NCBI GenBank assembly: GCA_016711805.1
Contig: JADJSH010000005.1
Location: 207,665 to 271,664 of the forward strand
Direction of reading: 5' to 3'
DNA length: 64,000 nt
Source: Bacteroidota bacterium
GTDB lineage: Bacteria; Bacteroidota; Bacteroidia; B-17B0; Aurantibacillaceae
Under the pieces are notes generated by a model, which saw only the letters and a program-made list of their open reading frames with translations, had not been told where the DNA came from and ran no database searches. Numbering within the stretch: position 1 is the first letter of the stretch; each line of letters begins with the position of its first letter. Position numbers and translations under genes: made by a program. Below are positions 44,085 through 52,632 of this stretch, one piece after another.

Positions 44085-44868
44085 AACTATTCCCTTTATT
44101 TTTAACCACACAAACACATCTAAACCCTAACCAGGCTGTTGGTTTTGTGTATTGAGCATCTTTACCAATTCTACATTCTTCCAAATTATTTCTCCAACCT
44201 CCACCTTTGCTAATGCCTTTTTCATAAACCATTTCAGCAACATTTCCAAGCATATTAAATAAACCAAAGCTGTTTTTTTGATAAGAATACGCAGGTGCAG
44301 TTACGTCCGAGCTTTTATAAGGAGTCCCTTTTAAGAAAGTTGTATCGGTGTATACGCAGTTTAACTGGTGTAAACCTTTTTCACTTTTGCCATTATTTGA
44401 AAAAATATTAATGGAAGTAAGCGCTAATTTTTCCCATTCAGCTTTAGTCGGTAATCTATACTCGAAGTTTTGATTTTTAAAATTCCTTTTTGTAGTTAGA
44501 ACTGTTTTTACTCGTTCTGTCCTCCATTTACAATATGCAATAGCTTGTTCATAGCTTACGCCAACAATTGGATATTCTTTATAGGCAGGGTGTCTGTAAT
44601 AATATTGAACATAGGGTTCATTGTATGAGCTCTTCTCTCTCCACACTAAAGTATCTGGTAGGGTAGCTAAATGTTCTTTTGAGTTTTTTCCATAGATAGA
44701 TGCTGTCCAAAATTCATATTCTTGCCAAGCAATATTTGTAATTTCTGTTTCATCAGCAAATAACGTATCGTTAATTTGAACTGTACCCGGAGGAGTAAAA
44801 GGTTTTTCTTTTGTGAAAGATAGGCATAGGAAAGCCATAGCTGTTGCAGCTAGTAGTAATTTTGTCAT
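44083..44868 (-). CDS. Secreted SUMF1/FGE-sulfatase domain protein (GldK/GldJ-like)
   Basis: 261 residues: signal peptide at 1-19 (LLLAATAMAFLCLS; a Cys at 15 may make it a lipoprotein), then a single formylglycine-generating-enzyme-like domain with ADETEITNIAWQEY, PIVGVSYEQAIAYCKWRTER, EYRLPTKAEWEKLAL, FGLFNMLGNVAEMV and ISKGGGWRNN, ending WLGFRCV. These are the shared motifs of GldJ/GldK, the T9SS and gliding lipoproteins, but it is shorter and no other gld gene is near, so it is only a family member. It does not show the cysteine pair that true FGE needs. The repeat just beyond it overlaps its stop codon. Confidence 0.85.
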   Translation of the reverse strand: MTKLLLAATAMAFLCLSFTKEKPFTPPGTVQINDTLFADETEITNIAWQEYEFWTASIYGKNSKEHLATLPDTLVWREKSSYNEPYVQYYYRHPAYKEYPIVGVSYEQAIAYCKWRTERVKTVLTTKRNFKNQNFEYRLPTKAEWEKLALTSINIFSNNGKSEKGLHQLNCVYTDTTFLKGTPYKSSDVTAPAYSYQKNSFGLFNMLGNVAEMVYEKGISKGGGWRNNLEECRIGKDAQYTKPTAWLGFRCVCVVKNKGNS

Positions 44869-44889
44869 AAGGTTTTAATTTAGTGGTTA

Positions 44890-46002
44890 TTATATTCCAA
44901 TTGCTTTTTTAAAATCCAGCATGTCTCCAGAACTCTCAGCCATTTCTGTAAGAGGAATCTTATTTTGATTTGCAGTAATTATTTCAGTGAATTTTTCTTT
45001 ACTACATAAATAAACTCTTTCTTTTATGATGACACATAAACTGTATTTTTCTTTAGGATCGTATGGTAATTGACCATATGGTAAATTATAAACTAAATTT
45101 TTTGAATGGCAAATCAAATAAATTGTACTTGGTCTCATGTGTGATTTGTCATTACTAACATAAATCGGATCCATTTTAGCACCTTTTGGTAAATTATTAG
45201 GGCAATCAGAATTGTAAATATTAAAACTGCTGATATTGAATATTCTCGTGACTTTCATGTCATTATTCATTGAGTTAAATTCCTCTAATTGTTTGGACTC
45301 TCGTTCTTTCCAAAGCCTCACTCTTTCCTTTACCAATTCATCCGAAAGATTTTTTTGTTCAGCAATATAAGCAGCTTGTTTGGCTTCAAATTCTTCTTTT
45401 AGTTTTTTCTCATCTGCCTCACGTTTGATTACTGCCGTTTTGTAATCATTAAATTTACTTTCGTATGTTTTTAACGCTTTGTCGTAATCCGCACCTGTTA
45501 GGGCAGGATACACAATTAGTTTTTCAACTCGCTCTCTTAATTTCAATGTCAATATATAATTTTTGCCTTTCACCGGACCTTCCGAAACTTCAGCACTGCT
45601 CCATGTCACATCTGCTAACTTGGAGTTATAATTTTTATTTTCGGTACCTACTTCAAAAATTGCATTTTTAAACGCTTCAAGTTCTGGAAATTCTTTATAA
45701 CTAACATCTAATTCAAACTGTGGTCTTCCAGCAGTTGCTTTCGTTGGCTTTGTTGGCGTTGTAACTTTTGGTAATTGAGTTACTTTTTTAGAATACACTA
45801 CTTTTTCCGCCTCTATTTTTGGTGGAATAGCATCCAGTTGTTTTTGTAAGTTTTCTGTTTTGGGCGACGCTATCGTTTCTTGAGTTACATCGGAGGTTTT
45901 GCTAGCTGAGTTTACTGAAGCTGTTTGCTTTTTTTGCCCCTTTAAAGAGTTGTCTCTGTTTTGATATACCCAATTTTTTGCAATTGTATCTAACACATAC
46001 AT
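44890..46002 (-). CDS. C-terminal part of an anti-sigma-like membrane protein, separated by an in-frame TAG
   Basis: 370 residues from an internal Met. Same frame as the upstream 46087-46677 segment: from there the codons run on as QNGEPVYINPKKQITVEF... to MYVLDTIAKNWVYQNRD, with one TAG at 46087-46089 as the only interruption. The part has a Lys/Thr-rich linker, a long coiled coil (about 170-245, with EEFEAKQAAYIAEQKNLSDE) and a beta-rich C-terminal part with CHSKNLVYNLPYGQLPY. I read it as the periplasmic half of one 595-residue protein, not as a separate gene. Confidence 0.7.
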   Translation of the reverse strand: MYVLDTIAKNWVYQNRDNSLKGQKKQTASVNSASKTSDVTQETIASPKTENLQKQLDAIPPKIEAEKVVYSKKVTQLPKVTTPTKPTKATAGRPQFELDVSYKEFPELEAFKNAIFEVGTENKNYNSKLADVTWSSAEVSEGPVKGKNYILTLKLRERVEKLIVYPALTGADYDKALKTYESKFNDYKTAVIKREADEKKLKEEFEAKQAAYIAEQKNLSDELVKERVRLWKERESKQLEEFNSMNNDMKVTRIFNISSFNIYNSDCPNNLPKGAKMDPIYVSNDKSHMRPSTIYLICHSKNLVYNLPYGQLPYDPKEKYSLCVIIKERVYLCSKEKFTEIITANQNKIPLTEMAESSGDMLDFKKAIGI

Positions 46003-46086
46003 ATTATATCTATCTGCTGTATGTTCAGATTGAAACTCAACCGTAATTTGTTTTTTTGGATTAATATATACTGGTTCTCCATTTTG

Positions 46087-46677
46087 CTAGCCCCTAATGT
46101 CAATCATACCTGCACTTTCAAAATGTGATTGAATTCCAGCGCTATCATAAGTCATAGGAATTCCACTAGCAATGATGTCAGCTTGGTTGTGAAATTCTCG
46201 GTAGGTGATTTCTACATCGCCAATAATGTCCTGTCCTTGTTTATTTACGAAGGCTTTTTTAGGAATAATAATTTTTGAATTGGATTTGTGTTTTAACGTT
46301 CCGCCTTGTTCGGCTTTTACTTTATAAGAAGTGTAAGGAACGTTTAGTTTTGGGATGGGAGGTGCGATAAAAGCTCTATTAAGCTTGGTATTTGGGGTAT
46401 TCGTATTATTTTGTTGTGAAGTAACTATTTTATCATTGTTGGTTTCTTTTGGTGGTTCTTTTTTAAATACGGAGAAATAGGTAACGGTACAAATAACGGC
46501 GACGCCTGCGATGATTGCCGAATAAGTTGCTTTTTTATTTTTTAAAAAGCGAGCATCACTTCGGGCTTTCTCGATGCTTTGCTTTTTAAATTTGTTGACC
46601 AATTCGCCAAAATCTTTGTGTGAATTAATTTCTTCGTCTGGTACCGGCTGTCTGTTAAGATTAAATTTTGTCGCCAT
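46087..46677 (-). CDS. N-terminal part of the anti-sigma-like membrane protein
   Basis: 196 residues to an in-frame TAG. About 50 cytosolic residues (VNKFKKQSIEKARSDARF), one membrane helix at about 51-70, a Thr/Asn-rich linker and a beta domain (KLNVPYTSYKVKAEQGGTL, KSNSKIIIPKKAF, DIIGDVEITYREFHNQADII). The start overlaps the sigma-factor stop as TAATG, so the two are translationally coupled. Position and topology indicate an anti-sigma-like regulator of that ECF factor; no zinc-binding anti-sigma motif is seen. It probably continues into 44890-46002. Confidence 0.75.
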   Translation of the reverse strand: MATKFNLNRQPVPDEEINSHKDFGELVNKFKKQSIEKARSDARFLKNKKATYSAIIAGVAVICTVTYFSVFKKEPPKETNNDKIVTSQQNNTNTPNTKLNRAFIAPPIPKLNVPYTSYKVKAEQGGTLKHKSNSKIIIPKKAFVNKQGQDIIGDVEITYREFHNQADIIASGIPMTYDSAGIQSHFESAGMIDIRG

Positions 46678-47273
46678 TATTTTGATTTTTTAGTCAATGT
46701 TTTTTTTACTCGCTCAAGTATTCTATATAATTTAACTTTTGCGTTTGTTTCTGTTAAGTTTAGTATTTCAGCAATTTCTTTAAACGCTCTCTTTTCAAAA
46801 AAACGTAATTCTATTAATTGCAATTCATCCTCAGGTAAATCTTTAATGACTGTCATTAAAATACCTTTGTATTGCTCCATGTATTCTTCTTCAACTTCTT
46901 CGCAAATATTTCTTAAGTCACTGATATCTGCATTAACAGTTCTAAGCTTACTATTGTTTCTAAATAGTTGCATCACTTCGCTATGAGCAATACGATATAA
47001 CCAGCTTGCAAAAGGCACACCTTTATATTCGTATTTTTCAATATTGGTCAATGCTTTTAAAAACACCTGGGCTGTTAAATCAAAGGCAGTGTCCTTATCG
47101 TCCATACGTTGGTATACGTAGCCAAAAATTTGTTTGTAATATTTGTCGTACAAAGGCCCAAAATGTTCAGGGTTTTGTTTCGCAGCCTCAATGATCATTT
47201 GCTCATCAAGCAACATGTCGGCGGTATGGTGATAACGGGGTGAAAATTCCATATGAACTGCGTCTAAAAGCAT
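46677..47273 (-). CDS. ECF-type RNA polymerase sigma factor
   Basis: 198 residues from the ATG at 47273; a TTG six codons upstream is the only earlier start, and an ATG at 47252 (MEFSPRYHH) is also possible. Sigma region 2 is at about 30-90 (FGPLYDKYYKQIFGYVYQRM, AFDLTAQVFLKALTNIEKY, FASWLYRIAHSEV) and region 4 at about 130-195 (LPEDELQLIELRFFEKRAFK, EIAEILNLTETNAKVKLYR). It is coupled to a membrane anti-sigma-like gene, so an envelope signal is likely. Targets unknown; the upstream 240 bases show no clear autoregulated promoter. Confidence 0.9.
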   Translation of the reverse strand: MLLDAVHMEFSPRYHHTADMLLDEQMIIEAAKQNPEHFGPLYDKYYKQIFGYVYQRMDDKDTAFDLTAQVFLKALTNIEKYEYKGVPFASWLYRIAHSEVMQLFRNNSKLRTVNADISDLRNICEEVEEEYMEQYKGILMTVIKDLPEDELQLIELRFFEKRAFKEIAEILNLTETNAKVKLYRILERVKKTLTKKSK

Positions 47274-47468
47274 TACAGGTTTATAATACAAAAGCAGTAC
47301 AATAGTTACAGTGAAAAGTGAAATAAATTCCCTGTAAAACTTAAGTGCCTGAAAATCAAACCTATTATTTTTAGTTTCACTGAGTGAAAATATGTTTTAA
47401 ATGGGTGAAATACACTTTTGAATGAGTGAGTGGAATTTTGGAAAGATGAAATTTGAGGGAGAAATGTT

Positions 47469-47510
47469 AAAAATGAGTATAGAAATCACTCTGATGTGAA
47501 TTCTATACTC
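47469..47510 (-). terminator. Intrinsic terminator of alaS
   Basis: GAGTATAGAAATCAC at 47475-47489 mirrors GTGAATTCTATACTC at 47496-47510 (14 of 15), followed on the minus strand by five Ts. It lies in the 240-base gap between the sigma gene and alaS. Confidence 0.7.
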
Positions 47511-47532
47511 AAATTACGTTCCAAAAATTGAA

Positions 47533-50202
47533 CTAAAACAATGCTTTCGCTTTTTCTATAGCAGCACTTAAGCCTTCCAATTTACTTCCGCCAGCTTGCG
47601 CATAAAAAGGTTGACCGCCACCACCGCCATTAATTTCTTTCGCTAAATCACGAATGATATTACCAGCGTTTAAGTTTTTATCTTTCACTAAATTATCATC
47701 AATAATTACGGAGATACTTGGTTTACCTTTTACTTCGGCACCAATTACGCATACGCAATTTTCAATTTGGTTGCGAATTTCAAATAAGATGTTTTTTATT
47801 TCTTCGGCACTATCAAATGAAATTTGTTCTACAATGACATTAATGCCGTTTTTCGCAATGACTTTTGATAATAACGTTTGTTTAATGCTTTGTGCTTTTT
47901 CTTTTAGTAAAGATTGTAATTGCTTTTGTAAGTCGTTATTTTCTTCTACTAAATTGCTCAAGCTTTTTATGACATCTTTATTGTTTTTTAATAAAGCTTT
48001 CACTTCATTTAAAGTAGCCGTTTGTTCATTGAAAAACTCTTCTGCTTTAACTGAAGTAACTGCTTCAATACGACGAATACCAGCTGCTACAGCACTTTCG
48101 GAAGTGATTTTAAAATAACCAATTTGTCCGGTTGCTTTTACATGAGTTCCTCCGCATAATTCAATTGAGTAGTTTTTATCAAACTCTACCACACGAACGA
48201 CATCGCCGTATTTTTCGCCAAACAATGCCATGGCGCCAGTTTTCTTAGCATCATCGATGGTCATTTGTTGAATATTACTGAAAATATTTTCGCGAACTTT
48301 TGTGTTGACAATTTTTTCAATTTGCGCTAACTCCTCATCGGTAATTTTTGAGAAGTGAGAAAAGTCAAAACGTAAATATTCTTCGTTTACTAAACTTCCT
48401 TTTTGCTCCACATGAGTTCCTAAAACCTGACGTAAAGCTGCATGTAATAAGTGCGTTGCACTATGGTTGTTTTCTGTGAATGTTCGTTTATTTCTATTTA
48501 CTTTAGCTACAAAACTAGCTTCCATGTTTTCTGGTAACTTATCACAGAAATGAATAATCACACCGTTTTCTTTTTTAGTGTCGGTTATGTTTATTTTCTC
48601 ATTAATGTTTTCAATAGTTCCAGCATCACCAACTTGTCCACCACTTTCAGCGTAAAAAGGAGTTTTATCTAATACAATCTGAAACTGCTCTTTGTTCTTC
48701 GCTTTTACTTTACGGTAACGGATGATATTTGCAGTACATTCCAATTCAGAATAACCAACAAATTCAGTTTCTGCAATCGTGTTATCAGACGATTTTTTAT
48801 TTTTCTCAATCAACATCCAATCATCCGTGTCAACTGAAGTTGCCGCTCGAGAACGATTTTTTTGTTCAGTTAATAAACGATTAAATTCTTCTTCATCAAT
48901 ACTTAAATCATAACCGCGAGCAATTAAAGAAGTTAAATCTAAAGGAAACCCAAAGGTATCATACAGTTCAAATACAACTTTACCATCAATTACTTTCCCA
49001 GTGTGAGATGCTGTTAAATCTATACAAACTTGGTCAATACGTTTTAATCCAATTTCTAAAGTTTTGTAAAAAGAAATTTCTTCTTCTTTAATTACTTTTT
49101 CAATGAGTATTTTTTGCGTGTTTAACTCTGGGAATTGTTGCCCTAATTGATGCGCCAACGTTGGCACAATACGATACATGAAAGGCTCTTTAATATTCAA
49201 TGATTGATAACCATAACGAATAGCACGACGTAAAATACGACGGATCACATAGCCTGCACCAGTGTTACTTGGCAATTGACCATCCGCAATAGAAAATGAA
49301 ATAGTACGAATATGATCAGCAATAACACGCATGGCAATATTGATAATCAATTGCTTTTTGTGTTTGTCTTCATCTTCTGGTTTGTAACGTAAGCCACTTA
49401 ACTCTTCAATTTTATTTAATAAAGGAGTAAATACATCCGTATCGTAGTTAGATTGTTTTCCTTGTAAAACACGCACTAAACGCTCAAAGCCCATACCTGT
49501 ATCCACATGTTGTGCAGGTAATTTCTCCAAACTTTTATCTGCCTTACGCATAAACTCCATAAATACGTTGTTCCACACTTCAATCACTTGTGGATCATCG
49601 TTATTTACTAAAGTTGCACCATCAACTTTTGCTCTTTCTTCATCACTTCTTCCATCATAATGAATTTCGGTACATGGTCCACAAGGGCCAGTATCTCCCA
49701 TTTCCCAGAAGTTATCTTTTTTATTTCCTTTTAAAATTCTGCTTTCCTCCACATATAACTTCCATGTATCATAAGCTTCTTGATCAAAAGGTACATTTTC
49801 TTCCACGCTTCCTTCAAACACCGTAACGTATAAACGTGATTTATCAATTTTGTAAACTTCTGTCAATAATTCCCAAGCCCAAGCAATGGCATCTTTTTTA
49901 AAATAATCGCCAAAGCTCCAGTTACCAAGCATTTCAAACATGGTATGGTGATAGGTATCAACACCTACTTCTTCTAAATCGTTGTGTTTACCGCTAACGC
50001 GTAAACATTTTTGCGTATCGGCTACACGTGGAAATTTAATAGCTGCATTACCTAAAAATATATCTTTAAAAGGCGCCATACCTGAGTTAATAAACATTAA
50101 CGTTGGGTCGCCCTTAACTACCATTGGGGCAGAAGGAACGATTTCGTGGCCTTTTGATTTGAAAAAATCTAAAAATGTTTGACGTACTTTATTTGATTCC
50201 AT
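47533..50202 (-). CDS. alaS: Alanyl-tRNA synthetase
   Basis: 889 residues, full length. Catalytic class II core at about 1-250 (RQTFLDFFKSKGHEIVPSAP, GDPTLMFINSGMAPFKDIFL, TYHHTMFEMLGNWSFGDYFK, QHVDTGMGFERLVRVLQG), tRNA-recognition domain, editing domain with the zinc/serine-type NNHSATHLLHAALRQVLG (HxxxH) and ELCGGTHVKATGQIG, and the C-terminal DHHA1 region with GGGGGQPFYAQAGG. It attaches alanine to tRNA-Ala and edits Ser/Gly errors. It faces the M23 gene over a divergent promoter region. Confidence 0.97.
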   Translation of the reverse strand: MESNKVRQTFLDFFKSKGHEIVPSAPMVVKGDPTLMFINSGMAPFKDIFLGNAAIKFPRVADTQKCLRVSGKHNDLEEVGVDTYHHTMFEMLGNWSFGDYFKKDAIAWAWELLTEVYKIDKSRLYVTVFEGSVEENVPFDQEAYDTWKLYVEESRILKGNKKDNFWEMGDTGPCGPCTEIHYDGRSDEERAKVDGATLVNNDDPQVIEVWNNVFMEFMRKADKSLEKLPAQHVDTGMGFERLVRVLQGKQSNYDTDVFTPLLNKIEELSGLRYKPEDEDKHKKQLIINIAMRVIADHIRTISFSIADGQLPSNTGAGYVIRRILRRAIRYGYQSLNIKEPFMYRIVPTLAHQLGQQFPELNTQKILIEKVIKEEEISFYKTLEIGLKRIDQVCIDLTASHTGKVIDGKVVFELYDTFGFPLDLTSLIARGYDLSIDEEEFNRLLTEQKNRSRAATSVDTDDWMLIEKNKKSSDNTIAETEFVGYSELECTANIIRYRKVKAKNKEQFQIVLDKTPFYAESGGQVGDAGTIENINEKINITDTKKENGVIIHFCDKLPENMEASFVAKVNRNKRTFTENNHSATHLLHAALRQVLGTHVEQKGSLVNEEYLRFDFSHFSKITDEELAQIEKIVNTKVRENIFSNIQQMTIDDAKKTGAMALFGEKYGDVVRVVEFDKNYSIELCGGTHVKATGQIGYFKITSESAVAAGIRRIEAVTSVKAEEFFNEQTATLNEVKALLKNNKDVIKSLSNLVEENNDLQKQLQSLLKEKAQSIKQTLLSKVIAKNGINVIVEQISFDSAEEIKNILFEIRNQIENCVCVIGAEVKGKPSISVIIDDNLVKDKNLNAGNIIRDLAKEINGGGGGQPFYAQAGGSKLEGLSAAIEKAKALF

Positions 50203-50222
50203 AGTGTTTTAAAAAGAAGTAG

Positions 50223-50252
50223 CGAATATACTAAAAACACTTGCATCGCAAA
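50223..50252 (-). promoter_or_regulatory. Promoter for alaS
   Basis: Minus strand: TTTG (50249-50252), 18 bases, TATATTCG (50223-50230), 20 bases before the alaS start. The -7 is one base off consensus. Confidence 0.5.
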
Positions 50253-50297
50253 TCACAAATTATCCACTTTTTAGCAAGATTTTGGCAATAAAATGGC

Positions 50298-50327
50298 TTT
50301 TATAAATCAATCATTTTGCTATATTTG
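50298..50327 (+). promoter_or_regulatory. Promoter for the M23 peptidase operon
   Basis: TTTT at 50298-50301, 18 bases, TATATTTG at 50320-50327; the ATG is 17 bases downstream. Exact -7, weaker -33. Confidence 0.5.
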
Positions 50328-50344
50328 CTAGCCTTTTCAGGAAC

Positions 50345-51316
50345 ATGTCAAAAGTTAAATATAAGTTCAATACCAAATCGCTGACCTACGAAAAAGTAAA
50401 GGTTACTTTTAAGCAGCGTTTATTGCAAGTACTCTCGTATTTGGCAATTGGAACTGTATTTGCTACCATAACGATGTTAATTGCTTACCGTTTTATTGAT
50501 TCTCCAAAAGAAAAACAATTGCGTAGAGAGGCAGAAGTGATGCAATTGCAGTATAATTTGTTGAATCAAAAAATGAATCAAGTGCAAACAGTCTTAAATG
50601 ATTTACAAGACCGAGATGATAATATTTACCGTGTTATTTTTGAGGCAGAACCTATTCCAACGTCTATCCGTAAGGCTGGATTTGGAGGAAGTGATCGTTA
50701 CAAAGACTTGGAAGGATATGATAATTCAGAGTTGATGAAAGAGGCAACCGAACGTTTAGATAGAATCACCAAACAATTATATATTCAATCTAAATCATTT
50801 GATGAAGTAGTGAAAATGGCTAAAGGCAAGGAGAAATTAATTGCTTCTATTCCTGCTATTATGCCTTTGAATAATAAAAATTTAAAACATGCTCCAAGCG
50901 GTTATGGCTGGAGAACGCATCCTATTTATAAAACACAAGAGTTTCACCCCGGAATGGATTTTACAGCAGAGCAAGGAACACCAATTTATGCTACCGGTGA
51001 TGGAGTAGTGGAGGTGGCTGATGCTTCTGCTCAAGGATATGGAAATCATGTGGTGATTAATCATGGATTTGGGTATCAAACACTTTACGGCCATATGAGT
51101 AAAATGGCAACTAAACCTGGCGTTAAAGTAAAACGTGGCGATTTAATTGGTTACGTGGGAAGTACAGGCTTAAGTACTGGTCCACATGTGCATTATGAAG
51201 TGATTAAGAATGGTGAAAAAGTAAATCCAATCAATTTTTATTATAACGATTTTTCTCCAGAAGAGTACCAAATTATGTTAGAGTTGTCATCGAAATCAAC
51301 CCAATCATTCGATTAA
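50345..51316 (+). CDS. M23-family (LytM) peptidase
   Basis: 323 residues. Short cytosolic N-terminus, one membrane helix at about 32-52, a coiled coil at about 55-95, then an M23 peptidase domain at about 175-300. Zinc ligands are visible: HPGMDFTAEQGTPIYAT (His and Asp) and GPHVHYEV (HxH). GYGNHVVINHGFGYQTLYGH is the usual central stretch. It should cut peptidoglycan crosslinks in the periplasm. Its stop TAA overlaps the ATG of the permease gene as TAATG, so the two form an operon. Confidence 0.92.
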   Translation: MSKVKYKFNTKSLTYEKVKVTFKQRLLQVLSYLAIGTVFATITMLIAYRFIDSPKEKQLRREAEVMQLQYNLLNQKMNQVQTVLNDLQDRDDNIYRVIFEAEPIPTSIRKAGFGGSDRYKDLEGYDNSELMKEATERLDRITKQLYIQSKSFDEVVKMAKGKEKLIASIPAIMPLNNKNLKHAPSGYGWRTHPIYKTQEFHPGMDFTAEQGTPIYATGDGVVEVADASAQGYGNHVVINHGFGYQTLYGHMSKMATKPGVKVKRGDLIGYVGSTGLSTGPHVHYEVIKNGEKVNPINFYYNDFSPEEYQIMLELSSKSTQSFD

Positions 51317-51759
51317 TGAATTCAACTTATAAAATTGGATTTTACACTGCCATTTCATTAGTCATTGCTAATATGATTGGCACAGGTGTTTTTACAAGTC
51401 TTGGTTTTCAATTATTTGATATCCATTCGGTATTCAGTATTCTAGTTTTATGGTTATTGGGTGGTATCATTTCTTTTTGTGGAGCATTGGTTTATGGCGA
51501 ATTAGGAGTTGCTATTCCAAGAAGTGGGGGCGAGTATGTTTATTTATCCAAGTTAATACATCCAAGTATTGGCTTTATGTCGGGCTGGGTTTCTTCTACG
51601 GTTGGTTTCGCTGCACCAGTGGCTTTAGCATCGATGGCATTGGGAACTTACGTTCATAAAATTATACCTGAAATTAATATTACAGCTTGTGCTTTAACGG
51701 TTGTTGCAATTATAACCTTAGTTCATGCCATGCATTTAAAAGTTGGAAGTGGTGTTTAA
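51316..51759 (+). CDS. APC-family amino-acid permease, N-terminal part up to an in-frame TAA
   Basis: 147 residues covering the first four helices. NMIGTGVFTSLGFQLF at about 19-34 is the APC motif of helix 1 and CGALVYGELGVAIPRSGGEY at about 55-74 a second signature of LAT/APC transporters. The frame stops at TAA (51757-51759) in the sequence GSGV-stop-KTLIVLK, but the same frame carries on without a break into the rest of the protein. A Gln (VQN or VQK) is the usual residue at this position in APC proteins; CAA to TAA is the simplest change. Confidence 0.85.
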   Translation: MNSTYKIGFYTAISLVIANMIGTGVFTSLGFQLFDIHSVFSILVLWLLGGIISFCGALVYGELGVAIPRSGGEYVYLSKLIHPSIGFMSGWVSSTVGFAAPVALASMALGTYVHKIIPEINITACALTVVAIITLVHAMHLKVGSGV

Positions 51760-51792
51760 AAAACATTAATCGTTTTAAAAATTGCCGTAATT

Positions 51793-52632
51793 ATGTGTTT
51801 TATTTTAGCTGGATTATTTCATACACCAAACCATGAAATTAGTATTACTCCACAACCAACATCCATGAGTGAAATTTTTAGCGCAGGCTTTTGGGTGTCT
51901 TTAATTTATGTTTCTTATGCCTATAGTGGTTGGAATGCGGCTTCATATTTGGCAGGTGATATGCAAAATCCTCAGAAAAATTTACCAAAGGCTTTATTAT
52001 TGGGAACTTTTATAGTGACAGTTATTTATGTGTTATTGAATTTTGTGTTTTTATATAGTGCTCCTATGACTGAATTAACTGGTGTTTTGGAAATTGGTCA
52101 TGTGAGTGCGGCTCATATTTTTGGAGAAACCATTGGTAAGATGATGAGTATTATTATCGCTTTTTTATTATTATCATCTATCAGTGCTATGATTATGGCG
52201 GGGCCACGCATCATTAAATCTATGGGTGAAGATTTACCCATGTTATCTGTTTTAGCAAAAACAAATAAACATCATGTGCCTTACATGGCAGTGATTACAC
52301 AATCTTGTATTACGGTGGTACTAATTTTAACAGCTCAATTTGAAGCAGTATTAACCTTTGTGGGATTTAGTTTAAGCATCTTTACTTTTTTAACGGTGAG
52401 CAGTGTGTTTATTTTAAGAGCTAAAAAATTAAATACGGAAGGCTATAAAACTTGGGGCTATCCTGTAACACCTATTTCGTTTTTATTATTAAATGCATTC
52501 ACTATTTATTTTGTGTTTAAACAAAAACCAACAGAGTCTTTATTAGGTTTGTTAAACGTAGCTATTGGAGGATTGATTTATTTTATAGGAAAAAAAGTAT
52601 CAGAAAAAAAACAAGCAAACGAATTATGTTGA
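51793..52632 (+). CDS. APC-family amino-acid permease, C-terminal part
   Basis: 279 residues, in the same frame as the upstream fragment. It has the remaining helices, SAGFWVSLIYVSYAYSGWN at about 30-48 (APC helix 6 motif), LPKALLLGTFIVTVIYVLL and a C-terminal GYKTWGYPVTPISF segment. Together with the upstream part it makes a transporter of about 438 residues, the family norm. Its nominal ATG is a Met within helix 5, so independent translation would yield an unusable protein. Its stop overlaps the next start by seven bases. Confidence 0.85.
   Translation: MCFILAGLFHTPNHEISITPQPTSMSEIFSAGFWVSLIYVSYAYSGWNAASYLAGDMQNPQKNLPKALLLGTFIVTVIYVLLNFVFLYSAPMTELTGVLEIGHVSAAHIFGETIGKMMSIIIAFLLLSSISAMIMAGPRIIKSMGEDLPMLSVLAKTNKHHVPYMAVITQSCITVVLILTAQFEAVLTFVGFSLSIFTFLTVSSVFILRAKKLNTEGYKTWGYPVTPISFLLLNAFTIYFVFKQKPTESLLGLLNVAIGGLIYFIGKKVSEKKQANELC

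Noticed and set aside
46087..51759. Alternative genetic code with TAG or TAA read as sense
   Set aside because: Nearly all other genes end normally at TAA, TAG or TGA; two isolated stops in different genes do not support reassignment.
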